Below are positions 21,289 to 33,940 of a stretch of 64,000 nt of DNA, piece after piece. The position numbers and the translations under genes were made by a program. The first letter of the stretch is position 1, and each line of letters opens with the position of its first letter. The notes under the pieces are model-generated. The model saw only the letters and a list, made by a program, of their open reading frames with translations, was not told the DNA's origin and made no database searches. This DNA is from Anthostomella pinea (lineage: Eukaryota > Ascomycota > Sordariomycetes > Xylariales > Xylariaceae), in NCBI GenBank assembly GCA_963556695.1, contig CAUWAG010000003.1, positions 6,262,001 to 6,326,000 of the forward strand, given 5' to 3'.

Positions 21289-21740
21289 TGTGACGAGCCG
21301 TCTAACCTATAAGGTTAAAGGGTTCTATAGGGATTATGTTCTGAGGTAAGTCAACACAAAAGACGATAGAGGCTTCTGTCAACTAGAAGACACTCAGATG
21401 CTGGGGCTTGGTCTGAACTGGGTTCACTGAATAGTCGAGTCGTCAGGAGATTTCTCCCACCTTAGGGTTGGCTAAGATGCTTAGATTGATCACTGAGGTA
21501 AAGACTGTCTATCTGTCTAGCTAGGAAATGTCCATCCTTATATATCCAATCTCTCCCTCACTGATGGGGTGGATATGTTGGATAACCTTGCTATCCAAGC
21601 TATCCATCACGTGATATCTTGATCACGTGATCTAGACGTTTCCTTGGCCCGTGCGTTCTCCCGGGTTCTTCCAGTTACTGTCCATCTTGTTGGGCCTGCC
21701 AGCGGGCCTCATTCCCTGTACGCCTCGTTGGTTCGTAACA
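21289..21740 (+). mobile_element. Solo LTR, family E (452 bp)
   Basis: It begins TGTGACGAGCC and ends GTTCGTAACA with the 5-bp duplication CAACA at 21284-21288 and 21741-21745. It lies 9 bp past the ankyrin stop codon. It contains the near-palindrome ATCACGTGATATCTTGATCACGTGAT split over 21605-21632, i.e. two CACGTG E-box-like sites. Confidence 0.85.
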
Positions 21741-22104
21741 CAACACACGGTGGTCAAGCATCGAGCCCGGAGGTCAAGAAGTCAACATTGCCGTACCTGG
21801 AATCTAAGGACGACTAGGTTATTTCTGGCTGTCAATAAGCAATGGAATCGTTGATTGATCTACAAATATAGGAGGGGACTCCTGTTCATTATTTCCGTGA
21901 AGCGTTTGACGATATTTGTACCATGTCTGCAGGCTCCAGTCTTCAGCCCAGATTATGGTGTGAATCGTTCAAGAGCGACATGATGGCTCAAAGAGAACAA
22001 CTTGAACGTGCAGTACATTATACTTGACTGGTATACTAAACTACATCATCCAGCCATCGCTCGAAGCAGTTAACATACAGCCAATGCAATCTTGCTTCGT
22101 TGAT

Positions 22105-22806
22105 TTATAGCATGACTGCAGCACCCAAAAAGCCAGCAGCAGCGACAGCTCCAGCAATCAATCCAGTAGGACGGGAAGCAGCGCCAGTCTCGACAGAGGT
22201 GGAAGCACCCGACGAGGTGGCAGTAGCACCACCAGTCGACCCAGATCCCGAAGTCTTCGACGAGCCGGTAGATGAGGAGGTAAGGCCCGAGGTCATGGCA
22301 GCGACGGAGCCAGAGCAGCCGCTGGAGGTGTAGGACTCGACGGCGGAGACGGCCATGGTCAGCTCAGCGCCCATGTCGCCGGCGCACGAGCTGATGAGGC
22401 TCTGGATGTCGGCGCTGTTGGAGCTGTACCAGCTGCTGGCGGCCATGTCGTACGAGCTGTAGGCGGACGACAGCGAGGTCGGCATGCCGGCCGTGACATC
22501 GCACAGCACGGAGGCCGCGTCCGTGACGTCGGACAGGTCGGCCGTGGCGACGAACGAGGAGAGGTACGCGGATAGGTCGCCCGTGGGGGTCGGGATCGAG
22601 GCCAGGACCATGTAGGCGGAGGTGGTGCACGCGTCTGAGATGCCGTCGTCGCCCGTGGCGCTGCTGCTGGAGTCGGAATCGTCCTGGCGCGCGGCGAGGC
22701 CGTTCTTGTTGTTTAGGTCGCGCAGGGAGTTGAGCTGCGAAGGGTGGTAGGTGGCGGCGGCCGTGGAGGCCAGGCCGAGGACGGCGAGGGCGGCTTGGGC
22801 GTACAT
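22105..22806 (-). CDS. Secreted Ser/Thr-rich GPI-anchored protein, 233 residues
   Basis: A single exon from ATG 22804-22806. Residues 1-18 are a signal peptide (MYAQAALAVLGLASTAAA). A helical cysteine-bearing domain follows at about 55-165 (DACTTSAYMVLASIPTPTGD, VLCDVTAGMP, ISSCAGDMG, SSGCSGS), then a Ser/Gly/Thr linker, and a hydrophobic C-terminus (GLIAGAVAAAGFLGAAVML) typical of GPI attachment. The layout matches a family of ascomycete cell-surface proteins (DUF7735-like), of unknown role, probably in the wall or plasma membrane. TATA-like sequence is weak. No lesions. Confidence 0.75.
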   Translation of the reverse strand: MYAQAALAVLGLASTAAATYHPSQLNSLRDLNNKNGLAARQDDSDSSSSATGDDGISDACTTSAYMVLASIPTPTGDLSAYLSSFVATADLSDVTDAASVLCDVTAGMPTSLSSAYSSYDMAASSWYSSNSADIQSLISSCAGDMGAELTMAVSAVESYTSSGCSGSVAAMTSGLTSSSTGSSKTSGSGSTGGATATSSGASTSVETGAASRPTGLIAGAVAAAGFLGAAVML

Positions 22807-23841
22807 CTTGAGTGAGGTGATGGATGTGATTTGAAGTGGTGGTGTATTAGAACGAGTGAATGGACTCCGCGTGTATGTACTTTTTGTTGGCGGAAGGGAT
22901 ATTAATGAGCGAGGTACGGGAAAAGGAACAGAAACTCTCCCCGAGTGTGCTGGTCACATCCTCTCTTTATGTACTGGCAGCTAGCTGCTCAGCTGCTGCC
23001 TAGTCGTTGCCACAGGGGTAAGTCTGACAGTAATCTGGCGTTGGCGAGCTAGCCTGCGCCGCCAACGTGCCTTATGACAGGGGGCGAAGCACCGAACTAT
23101 CGATCACGAGGAGATGAGAAGACTTCGCCCAGGACAGTGGCACAGTGAGTTTATCCCGAGCCCCTGGATCGCAAGGCGACGAGCCGCACCATGTGGGCCG
23201 GTCGCTGATTAAGGCTCGTGCCCGGGGACGACCATTGGCCAGCGCCATGACTGATGAGGCCCTAGCACTGATCGAGCCGGGCCACCGGCTCGATCGGTCT
23301 ACCTTACGGGGTCGTGATGGAGCTCGCCGATTGGCCATCGCTTTTTTTAGCCTCCAAGCCCCGTATTTGAGACGGCGAAGGATCGCCAGACCCTCAACTA
23401 GTCTCATTAGTGGGCTGAGCTGAGTGAATGACCTCAGTCATGTCATATCCAATCGCCAAAGCTCATGCGGACACGAGGGCATGCATACCTCCTTACCCGT
23501 TCGGTGGTCATCGGGTCCGTTCGCTGGGCGCTCTCGAATTCGCTTGTAGGGCAAGTACGGTCTCCTACATACGGCAGGGCTTGATTGTGATGCGGAACAA
23601 GAAGAAAGAACAAGGTGCAAAGACGGGCGAAGGCTTGTCCCGGACCAAGAAGCGTTACTCAGCAAAGGTGCATGGAATTGCATATCGAGTCTCATACACT
23701 GGCAATCTGGAATTAACTACTAACTCACTTGCATACTTAGTCTTCTATGGTCGTGTTCTTGTATGTGTCATTGCCTTGAATCTATCGCTCAAAAATGTCA
23801 GTTGTCCGTATCTCGGAGGGTGTCAGTAGAGGGACCACTCA
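22807..23841. other. Intergenic, no gene recognised
   Basis: Contains the inverted pair CGAGCCGG ... CCGGCTCG at about 23273-23292. Open frames on both strands at 23072-23423 have no recognisable content. Confidence 0.4.
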
Positions 23842-25404
23842 TCAAACCGCATATTTGAGCCCCCAAGCTTTCAGATGATTTTTGATACGCTTTTCCGCAA
23901 CTTCGGCTTCAGCAGGCAGGCCAATGTCGTCGATGAAGTCGATCACGTCGTACTTACCCGGCTGCTTGGACGCTAGGTCACAGTTGTTCAGCGCCTCGAC
24001 ATACTCATCCACGGAAGCATGCATAGCGAAGCGCACGAAGCCGACACATATCTTGGACCACGTCGCAATCCACTCACCGTCGAGGGTGCCTTCAGCGAGT
24101 CGGAATTCAATGGTTCGTTTCCCAGCCTCAGGGCCCCCCGTTAGCTTACCGCAAGTGTAGGCGGAAAAGCTGATACTGGGCCGCCCTCCTGGGTGAAGCA
24201 AACGCGCAATGGCACACGACGAGGGGCTATTGAATATCCGACGTGTGCCTTCGAACACCCCCAATTCATGCTCTGCCATTGTACCGCCACCGAACCCGGA
24301 ACTACCCCGATCGACTTCGAACGACAGGCCCGTGACGCTGTACTCCACGATCTCTGCGTCAAAATCTTTGAGCTGCTCCTTGGTATACGTTGGCATCTGA
24401 ATCCGAGGAATTGTCCTGGTTCGAGTGGGCTTGTTCCCAGCTGCTGTGTATGGTTGGAAGTTCTCCTCGATCCGAAGGGTTGCGTCGTCACTGACCTCGG
24501 CTTCTACTGTCGGCCCCAATTCCGCTGATGCAGGGTAGGGAGGGTTTTGGAACGGTTCGAAGTGCCCTGCCTGACGTGTGGCTCCGAAAGCTGCAATGGT
24601 CGTGTCCTCCATGTTCTTCTCCCGTGTCGAAATTTTATCTTCCCCGTGCCTTCTCTCTCTACCGATGTAATGAAGGCAGGTGGTATCTGGCTCCGGGACT
24701 CGCCTACCCGGATCATGCGGGCACTTCACGACCCTACCTCGCGCGATATAACCACGCTCACGCAGGGATTGGCAGTAAACGTTGGCCCTGCGGGACGGAT
24801 TCTGGAGGGTGAACAATAACGGTTCGGCTGCAAACGAAAGCGCACCGATCCTGCGAATGAGCTCCAAGGGAAACCTCTCCTCTCGCTGTCCAACATGCAC
24901 GTGTACGTCACAGGAAGCATTCACCCTGCATCGGAACGCGCCTGATATCAGGGACGCGACATGGTTGACGGCGTCAAACGCTTCCGGTGAAGCGAAAGCC
25001 ACGGGGCTCTGCACCTCGACAGCAACCCAGTTGTTCTTCTCCATATTCGGCTCATTAACAGAGCCGTCAGTGTCGACAGCCCAATGGTGGTATCCTGCAA
25101 TGACTTTAGCAGTGAAGTCGGCATCCGGCATCAGACTCGAGGCGTCGTTGCCTACCGTGATGTTGAGGTTCTTTGATATCAGTTTCCTAACGCGCTCAAG
25201 GACATACTCTTCCCGATCATTCACTTTGTTGCTGACCATGCCCTTACCTTTATACGCCCTGTTCGGGATTCTCAAGACTGGGGTGAGCTCCTTGACGTGC
25301 GCGTGCGGATCGTCTACGCCACGATCGAGTGTAGGGATCAGGAACTCCAGCTCTGCGCCGAAGGTCACCTTCGCCGGTGTGGATATGTTTGGCAATGTCG
25401 TCAT
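23842..25404 (-). CDS. Amidoligase-family protein 1, about 520 residues
   Basis: A single exon; ATG at 25402-25404 (MTTLPNISTPAK) is chosen because the strand FGAELEFLIP, the first catalytic strand of the fold, follows within 20 residues. The rest fits the fungal amidoligase (COOH-NH2 ligase, Amidoligase_2) family: WAVDTDGSV and VAVEVQSPV (metal-binding acidic residues), CDVHVHVG, AEPLLF, and TIEFRLAEGTLDGEWIATW. These enzymes belong to the glutamine synthetase/GCS superfamily and join a carboxylate to an amine using ATP; fungal substrates are unknown. A long insert at about residues 225-370 is specific to this copy. A diverged paralogue lies at 40249. Intact; acts most likely in the cytosol, since there is no signal peptide. 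Confidence 0.8.
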   Translation of the reverse strand: MTTLPNISTPAKVTFGAELEFLIPTLDRGVDDPHAHVKELTPVLRIPNRAYKGKGMVSNKVNDREEYVLERVRKLISKNLNITVGNDASSLMPDADFTAKVIAGYHHWAVDTDGSVNEPNMEKNNWVAVEVQSPVAFASPEAFDAVNHVASLISGAFRCRVNASCDVHVHVGQREERFPLELIRRIGALSFAAEPLLFTLQNPSRRANVYCQSLRERGYIARGRVVKCPHDPGRRVPEPDTTCLHYIGRERRHGEDKISTREKNMEDTTIAAFGATRQAGHFEPFQNPPYPASAELGPTVEAEVSDDATLRIEENFQPYTAAGNKPTRTRTIPRIQMPTYTKEQLKDFDAEIVEYSVTGLSFEVDRGSSGFGGGTMAEHELGVFEGTRRIFNSPSSCAIARLLHPGGRPSISFSAYTCGKLTGGPEAGKRTIEFRLAEGTLDGEWIATWSKICVGFVRFAMHASVDEYVEALNNCDLASKQPGKYDVIDFIDDIGLPAEAEVAEKRIKNHLKAWGLKYAV

Positions 25405-26384
25405 TCTGTCTAAAGCTTGCACGAAGAACGATCAACGTTCGGGGTTTTATAGAGCAATTTCGGGATTGCGATGATTGTGAGGCTTGGGATGTTCTGCTGG
25501 ACTTATCTTCGACGAACTGAACGGGTTTGCCCGGACCTCATATAGAGCCAACATGGATGGGCGTGTGATGATCACAAGTCATCGTTACACCACAAGGTCC
25601 TTGTTCGAGGAACAATGCCTTTATTCCAAGCATGTTGGTGGTCCTTCTTTGTCACTTACAACGAACTTGTTGGTTTTCCTTTCATTCGTCCTTTCACGAT
25701 GCCAGCTTCGTCTCTTTGCCTCCGAGACCTCCTCAGTCGTCACCTTTGCGCAGCTGCATTTGCTCTGTTTGGTATGGCCAAGTCGAGTCAATCGCCGCGA
25801 TTATTGCGTATTCCGACTCTGAATGCTGGTTGAGATTGAACAGTCCACCCCCTCTACTTCAATGGTTCAAGCTAGCTGCGAGCTCAGTACCCTTCCTACC
25901 TCGTGTGAAGACAGCATCTAGCAGTCTCTGCGCGCTGCTGAACAGAACGGGACTTAGAATACCCCCGTGGTGTGAGGATACTCGTATAAGGTGTGGACCT
26001 AATTCGCGATAGTGGTCGCGAGCAACCGGTCTTAAGGAGTATCCCGCATGGGAGGGACGGTCTCCTATTGGAGACGCGTCGCAAACCGATGCCAAGATGT
26101 TTCCCCGCACACCTTAGACGACAGCCGCATGGGCCTGTTGTCTGTCACCCTGCGGCTCAGCGTCCGCAAAAGGAAGGAGCTTAAGGTAAGGGGAGGGAGC
26201 CCCGCAAAAGGAGAGAGGACATTGGCTGAGTCATTCAGCTCGCCGACACCGGCTCGTCGAGTCATGCGACTCCAGGCAATATAGAAAGATATACAGCCTG
26301 AGCATCTAAGTATTCGGATATCCAGACTGCTCACTACACTGATCGCCACTCAAGGAAGCATTGTCAATCTCTACGACCAGGACC
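25405..26384. other. Intergenic between divergent amidoligase and esterase genes
   Basis: Nothing recognised beyond ordinary promoter-sized DNA for the two divergent genes. No clear motifs. Confidence 0.35.
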
Positions 26385-28392
<2,008 letters not shown>

Positions 28393-29348
28393 TAGCTTGA
28401 CCAGAACCGTATTCACACTCATGCAGGCTTCCGCGCCCTGAGATTTGGGACTTATGGACACCGTTCTGCTTAATACCGTTGTTGGCATCCTAGTATTTAG
28501 AGTGCAAGTGTGAGAATATTGGTGCCTATCAGGTGTGCTGCAGCTGGCAGCAGGCTGTATGGGGGGTGAAAGGGGCGAATAGGGACCCCAAAGGGGTGAA
28601 AGGGGGAGCATTCGGGCGTTGTCTGGCAGGTCTGTTGTCTGGTGTCAAGCAGACGGCCATCAAAGAGCTCCCACAGCTGTATTTAGGTGGGAATATCCCC
28701 TATGGATCCATAACCAAGACACCGAACCTGATCCATCCCATCCTGACCCTATCTGAACCCCTGAACTTCACAGCAAGTGATATATAACTAGGCACTCACT
28801 GCGAAGTAGGCCGTCCGGCTGTGAGTTCATTTCATGCAGACTCTTTCACCAATGTGACGGATATAGCTGCGCCTTGAATGCGATCATCCTATGCTGGTGG
28901 TGTATCACAGAAAAACCGGATTTCAAGTCCGATGAGCCATCTATTCCACCTGCGTAAGATGTGTCAAAGGCGACCGATACGAAAAAGCGTGATTGTCATG
29001 AAATTGAGAAACCCTTGGTCTAGGTAAGTCTCTTGACAGGTTGTTCTACAGTGATTCTTTTTGCATCTGGAAAACTCAAAGCATGTCGAACTTCCAGGTC
29101 TTGCGGAAACACCATGTCATGGTCGTGGACCTAGCTGCACCAGTCAGTACAGCTAATCCCGACGACGTTATCCACAGGCATGGTTCGAATAAAGATTTCA
29201 TGAAGGCCTATCCTTACCGGCAGACCTGTTGCCGTGGGAAGATCATCCACTCCGGAGAGGCTGGTACTTGGGTCGGGTCCGAGTATGAGTCACAGTGGTC
29301 AAGGCCGTGTAGTAGCAAACAAGACCAAAATTCCGCATCTGAAACAGA
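28393..29348. other. Intergenic with dispersed G-rich repeat
   Basis: At 28555-28610 the motif GGGGTGAAAGGGG is repeated; related GGGGGGTGAAA sequence occurs at 52490. No gene recognised. Confidence 0.35.
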
Positions 29349-29428
29349 AGCGACTTGGAGCAGTTGGAAGCTCGTCAGGCTCATATACAAACAACCTGAA
29401 GGTCGTTGGATCAAGACCAACAGTCGCT
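29349..29428 (+). tRNA. tRNA-Met (CAT), with an 8-nt intron
   Basis: All arms fold: acceptor AGCGACT with AGTCGCT (7 of 7), D-stem GAGC/GCTC, anticodon stem TCAGG/CCTGA, T-stem GTTGG/CCAAC. The anticodon loop reads CTCATA-A with TACAAACA inserted after position 37, the standard place for a tRNA intron, giving a 72-nt mature tRNA. The variable loop AGGTC and the body match fungal elongator methionine tRNAs. A T-rich stretch with TTTTATTTTT follows as terminator. The T-loop is ATCAAGA where TTCGAGA-type is expected, so B-box function is doubtful and the gene might be weak or dead. Confidence 0.8.
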
Positions 29429-30085
29429 ATTTTATTTTTGTTCTTCAGCTCAGTGTTTCTCCTCGTCTCCCACTACTCCATTTTCCCCTCTTCCATAATT
29501 GAACCCTATTCATCGCAGTGGATGTCATCCTCGACGTAATCCCACTTGTGCTCGGCGGTTTCGCCACCCACGCGGCTCTGGCCTTCATGAAAACAGTAAA
29601 TAGTAGGTGGAGTGGTCTGGTCTTCCGCGTTTACATTGATAGATGGCAAACTCAAGTCAATACCTAAACTACCTAGGTTGGTATAGAAAGGGTAACTCCC
29701 GACATGCAGCGACTTGATCCTACGGAATCCCTACCGGGAGTTCTTGATACTAATGCATGGTAGATGCTCCGTTCCGCGCGTGCGTTATTGACACCAACGC
29801 CATCGATGAGTCTCCCAGATTCCCATGACATGCCTCAATTGACTTGATATAAAGGCAGAAGATGGTCGCGACATAGAAAGCTAAGTATGCGTCCTCAAAC
29901 CAATTCCCAACCTTCGTATTCGTGTTCGGCCACGGACCCAGGGCGACGGGACCAAACAAGATCCATGCCCGCTTTGACGTTGCCCGGTTCACCAGCCACA
30001 ACCAATCTTAAGGTCCCTGGTCATTCTCAGAAAGAGAGATTTCGGTCGGTCGTCCTGCGTGTACCATCTGCAGAGCACAAGAAAG
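29429..30085. other. Intergenic
   Basis: No gene recognised; about 70 bp directly upstream of ATG 30086 is the likely leader of the dehydrogenase gene. Confidence 0.3.
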
Positions 30086-31567
30086 ATGGGCTTCACGGGC
30101 AAGCAACTCACCTCCATCGCCGCGGTCACGCTTCTCATCGGCATCGCATGGGTATGGAAGCTCAATCAGGTAATGAAAGCGACCCCACCCGCGGTTCTTT
30201 CCGTGTCGCCGCATCGCTGGACCGAGGAGGAAATCAGAGACACCTACGAGCGCATCAAGTCGAGTCCGGTCGACTGGACTCAACAACTGCCGCCCAAGCT
30301 CAATCGCCGCTATGTCATCACAGGCGGCAGCGGTGGTGTGGGCGGCGAGATCGTACTGCACCTCCTGGCCCGTGGAGAGCCTCCCGAGAGCATTCGGATC
30401 GTGGACTTCCGGAAGCCCGACCGTTCGGATATGATGACGGGGCCGGCAACTGAAGTCGACTTCGCGCAGGCTGATATCTCATCCGCCGCCGCCACGACAG
30501 CGGCTTTCGACAACCCGTGGCCGCCGAGCGTGGCCAAGCTCCCTCTGACGGTGTTCCACACCGCGGCCATCATCGCTGCCTCGGAACGCTCGATGCGGAC
30601 CTACGAGCGCATAAAGCGCGTCAACGTCGACGGAGCTCTCAACGTGCTAAACGCCGCCAAGGCCGCGGGTGCATCAGTCTTCATCTCGACCTCATCCGCA
30701 TCGGTCAACTACCGTCCGGTGGAATTCTGGGGCAACCCATTCCGGCAGTACCCCAAAGAGTTATGGCAGGCCTTCGACGAATCAGACTTCGACAAGCCGC
30801 TGCGCGCCCATTCGCAGTACTTCAGCAACTATGCGCACTCCAAGGCCGTGGCGGAGCGCCTCATCTGCGAGGCCAACACCCCTAAACTCCGCACGGGTGC
30901 GATCCGGCCCGCGAACGGCATCTACGGCAGCAGCCGGGGCGATCAGGTGGTCGGGGTATGTCTGCGCGCGGGGACCTTTCCGACCTGGATGCCCAACGTC
31001 GTTCAGAACTTCGTTTCCGGCGGCCACGTCTCGCTCGCGCACCTGCTGTTCGAGGCGGCGCTGGTGCGCGGCGGCGACGAGATGCCCGGGTGTGCCGGCC
31101 GGCCGTTCGTGATCAAGGACGCGGGTGCGCCGCCCATGTTTGAGGATATGTACGGACTACTGGAAAGGACGGTCGTGACGCCGCATATCAAAGTCACGTA
31201 CCTGCAGCCAGGATTCATGCTCGCATTCGCGTATGTGGTCGAGCTGTTCGACCTCGCGAGCCGGATGCTGGTGCTGGAGTGGATCGTGCCGAGGCCGAAG
31301 GGCGACCTTGCAAAATTGCAGCCTGCGGTGTTCAGCGCTTGTGCGCACCTCATTGCCTCAGATGCGCTTGCTCGGCGGAGCGTGGACGAGGGTGGGCTTG
31401 GGTACCGGCCGATTCATGACACGCTGGAGGGTATGTGCCAACAGGTTATCGAATGGAACGCAGAGCAGGAGCTTCTAGGACCCCGACCTATTCCACAAGG
31501 GGTCATGGACACGGTGGTCCGGGATATCAAGAATGTAGGGACTATGCCGGCTGCAGTGGCGGGTTGA
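30086..31567 (+). CDS. 3-beta-hydroxysteroid dehydrogenase/NSDHL-like extended SDR, 493 residues
   Basis: A single exon from ATG 30086 (MGFTGKQL). Residues about 7-25 form one membrane anchor (LTSIAAVTLLIGIAWVWKL). The Rossmann motif TGGSGGVGG is at 79-87, a VFHTAA segment marks the cofactor site, STSSAS carries the serine, and the catalytic pair YxxxK is Y249 and K253 (NYAHSKAVAE). The later RPANGIYG and HVSLAHLLFEAAL segments are family-typical of 3-beta-HSD-like epimerases acting on sterols or similar lipids. It would be an ER- or lipid-droplet-bound NAD(P)-dependent oxidoreductase; the substrate cannot be told from sequence. It is intact and GC-rich in third positions, unlike the decayed genes around. 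Confidence 0.8.
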   Translation: MGFTGKQLTSIAAVTLLIGIAWVWKLNQVMKATPPAVLSVSPHRWTEEEIRDTYERIKSSPVDWTQQLPPKLNRRYVITGGSGGVGGEIVLHLLARGEPPESIRIVDFRKPDRSDMMTGPATEVDFAQADISSAAATTAAFDNPWPPSVAKLPLTVFHTAAIIAASERSMRTYERIKRVNVDGALNVLNAAKAAGASVFISTSSASVNYRPVEFWGNPFRQYPKELWQAFDESDFDKPLRAHSQYFSNYAHSKAVAERLICEANTPKLRTGAIRPANGIYGSSRGDQVVGVCLRAGTFPTWMPNVVQNFVSGGHVSLAHLLFEAALVRGGDEMPGCAGRPFVIKDAGAPPMFEDMYGLLERTVVTPHIKVTYLQPGFMLAFAYVVELFDLASRMLVLEWIVPRPKGDLAKLQPAVFSACAHLIASDALARRSVDEGGLGYRPIHDTLEGMCQQVIEWNAEQELLGPRPIPQGVMDTVVRDIKNVGTMPAAVAG

Positions 31568-32428
31568 GACCATGTCGCAAGCGACAAGTGAGCGCTTACG
31601 AAATTGATGCTCAGCAGGCTGCGGGTAGCGTGCGTGCTGACCCGAACTTCGCCAACGCACGCTCGACGGCGTTGGCGTACAGGTTGACTTTCAGATTGAT
31701 GCTGATCTGGATTACAAACATGATGGTTAAAATCATCCACTTGCGCCGCGTTTGCATACTCCGAGTCGCTGCCTCCCAGACGCTTTCGTTTCTTTCATCC
31801 AACGTGGTAGGTGGATGAGGACGAGGGACGATTCCACATACTATAGGGGCTATAGGAGCAGAGAAGTATGAAGCTCTCATACATGAAAGCGGTAGAGCAA
31901 GGGGAGAGGTAAACCCACAAATAGATCGCACATGTCGGCGAATTGAATTAGAGGAAATCCGAAGAGTGCCAAGGCGTTCAAGGACCTAGGCTGATGAATA
32001 CCATATACTAGTTCTAGCCACCAACATAACCATGCAAGTCAGTCTCGACGATCAGGCACCCTCCAAGCAGCGATTCTTGTCGTACGCATTCGTAAGCGGC
32101 GTCTAAGACTTGACAATCGAGAAGCTGAGCTCATCTCCCATATCCCTTATCATGAGCCTTACTATCAATCAAATTAGCAATGAAGTTACCTACTTTCTCG
32201 TCCGAGAACAGAAGCACTAATCGGTTGTTTGATGCATGTACCAACTTGTTCAAGATAGGGGATGTTAGCACGGGTTGAGGAGGCGCGCACGAACCACGTC
32301 GCTCAGCCACGGGCCATCACCTGCCCGGCGCAAGGGTGTAGGTAACAGCTGTAGCTGCGTGAAGATCGTGGCATTCCTCTCTGAACCTCTCTGACTCATT
32401 TCAACCTACCTTTTGAGCCACCGGCAAC
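31568..32428. other. Intergenic, no gene recognised
   Basis: Both strands read; nothing beyond short open frames. Confidence 0.35.
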
Positions 32429-33940
32429 ATGCATCCCGCCTGGCAAATTGACGATATTCGGTACTCGATATTCGAGTGCCTCGACCCTTGTGATCTTGCT
32501 CGACTTGCGCGCACTGCCGGGTTTTTCTTCAATGTCGCGACTGACGAGCTGTGGAAGACAGTGGGCTCTATGTCGCCCTTTCTGTGTTGTCTCCCACCAG
32601 ATGCCAGACGTAGGCCGCTCCAAGTGGGAGACATCCAACGCCTCAACTTGTATACCTCTAAGACCCAGAGTGTGCGTCTAGAGAGCAAAGAGATAGCCCG
32701 CGTTATTCCTCTACCTCCGCGATTCCAGCCCAACAAGAAGCAGCAGCAGCAGCAGCCAGATGAGGATACTACGAAGACGTGGGAAGAACTCTGGGAAGAG
32801 ATAACAAAGCTCTCGCCGCGCTCAGACTTCCTACCCAATCTCCGTCGCGTGCGCTTCAACAGTGCGGTCGAAGAACTTCTTACCCCACTCATCGGGATAT
32901 CGGGTGCGAATCTGACTCACATATATATCAAGTACATCCACCAGCGACGTCCTGAGAGTATAGTGCGGAATTTCCTCGACCAACTCCAAGATACTTCCAA
33001 ACTTAAATACTTATTCGTCCGCGATGGTGAGCCCGACCTCGTACCCTCAAGGCTGATCCAACAGTCACCCCTCGAGCACCTGAGGCTCGACCCCCGAATC
33101 CACGCTGCAAGACATGAAGACTTCCAGTTCAAAGAGTATCCCCTTCGCTTCGAAATACTTCAGAAGGAAACGCTGGAGCACCTGACCATTGGTCTCAACC
33201 GATTGTGGTACTCCGACGCATTCAGGGCCTTGGATGGCAGATATCTACCCGCGCTCAAAACGTTGTGGCTGAACCTGACGACATTCACGACTGAGGCCCT
33301 TTACGGTTGGACGAGCAACGATATAGAGCGATCTCCGGCCGTCTTTCTGAGCCGACTAGACAATCCGGAGCTGAGTCTCCTGAATATCAAGTTCCCACTC
33401 GACACCTACGGAAACATGTTCCTCGACGTCGTCTCGGCGGCAAACACCGGCTGCCGGCTGGACAACCTGGTCGAACTGGCATTGGCCGGCGGCGGCTGGT
33501 TCAACAACTGTGGCGAATGTGGCAAGCGTCCCCCGCCGAGGATACTGCCGACCGACTTGAGAGCCGCCATGAACATGCTCCTCCCCCTGCCCCGACTGAG
33601 AATTCTTCGACTCAGCGTGGCGCCCAACTTCCTGGACGTCCTCGATCTAGAGATGTACAGATCAATCGCCGATGGGCTCCCGGGTCTGGAGAAGCTGTGC
33701 CTGGGCCATAGGGAGTTCGTCGCATCGTCCGAGGTCGAAGGGACGAGCTTCTACGAGAGGGTGCCCTTGCACGATCTCGCTGCTTTCTGCAGCATGCTCC
33801 CGAAGCTCGTGGAGGTCAGTGTGGGAGCCGTGGATGGCCTGACGCTCGAGGAAAGACCCTGTGAAGAATGGGCTTGCCCTGGTGTTACGTCGCTGTCTGT
33901 TGCCCATTGGGCTGGAAATCATGCCAGGGGTGTATCATGA
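32429..33940 (+). CDS. F-box-like protein with LRR-like body, 503 residues
   Basis: A single exon from ATG 32429. The N-terminus is an F-box-like helix set (IFECLDPCDLARLARTAGFF, DELWKTV), as in fungal SCF adaptor proteins. A short poly-Gln stretch lies at about residues 105-109. The body has leucine-rich strand-turn elements (LEHLRLDPRI, LEHLTIGLNRLW, LRILRLSVAPN, LEKLCLGHREF) as found in F-box/LRR proteins that present substrates to a ubiquitin ligase. After TGA 33938-33940 the same frame stays open for 31 codons (DLLRLGLRTYFPNSDL ...), which looks like the natural end of such proteins, so the annotated stop might be a CGA-to-TGA change. Otherwise intact. Confidence 0.65.
   Translation: MHPAWQIDDIRYSIFECLDPCDLARLARTAGFFFNVATDELWKTVGSMSPFLCCLPPDARRRPLQVGDIQRLNLYTSKTQSVRLESKEIARVIPLPPRFQPNKKQQQQQPDEDTTKTWEELWEEITKLSPRSDFLPNLRRVRFNSAVEELLTPLIGISGANLTHIYIKYIHQRRPESIVRNFLDQLQDTSKLKYLFVRDGEPDLVPSRLIQQSPLEHLRLDPRIHAARHEDFQFKEYPLRFEILQKETLEHLTIGLNRLWYSDAFRALDGRYLPALKTLWLNLTTFTTEALYGWTSNDIERSPAVFLSRLDNPELSLLNIKFPLDTYGNMFLDVVSAANTGCRLDNLVELALAGGGWFNNCGECGKRPPPRILPTDLRAAMNMLLPLPRLRILRLSVAPNFLDVLDLEMYRSIADGLPGLEKLCLGHREFVASSEVEGTSFYERVPLHDLAAFCSMLPKLVEVSVGAVDGLTLEERPCEEWACPGVTSLSVAHWAGNHARGVS

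Noticed and set aside
23072..23423. Possible Ulp1-type protease fragment (RPGQW-like word)
   Set aside because: A five-residue match only; no catalytic His, Asp or Cys motifs in any frame.
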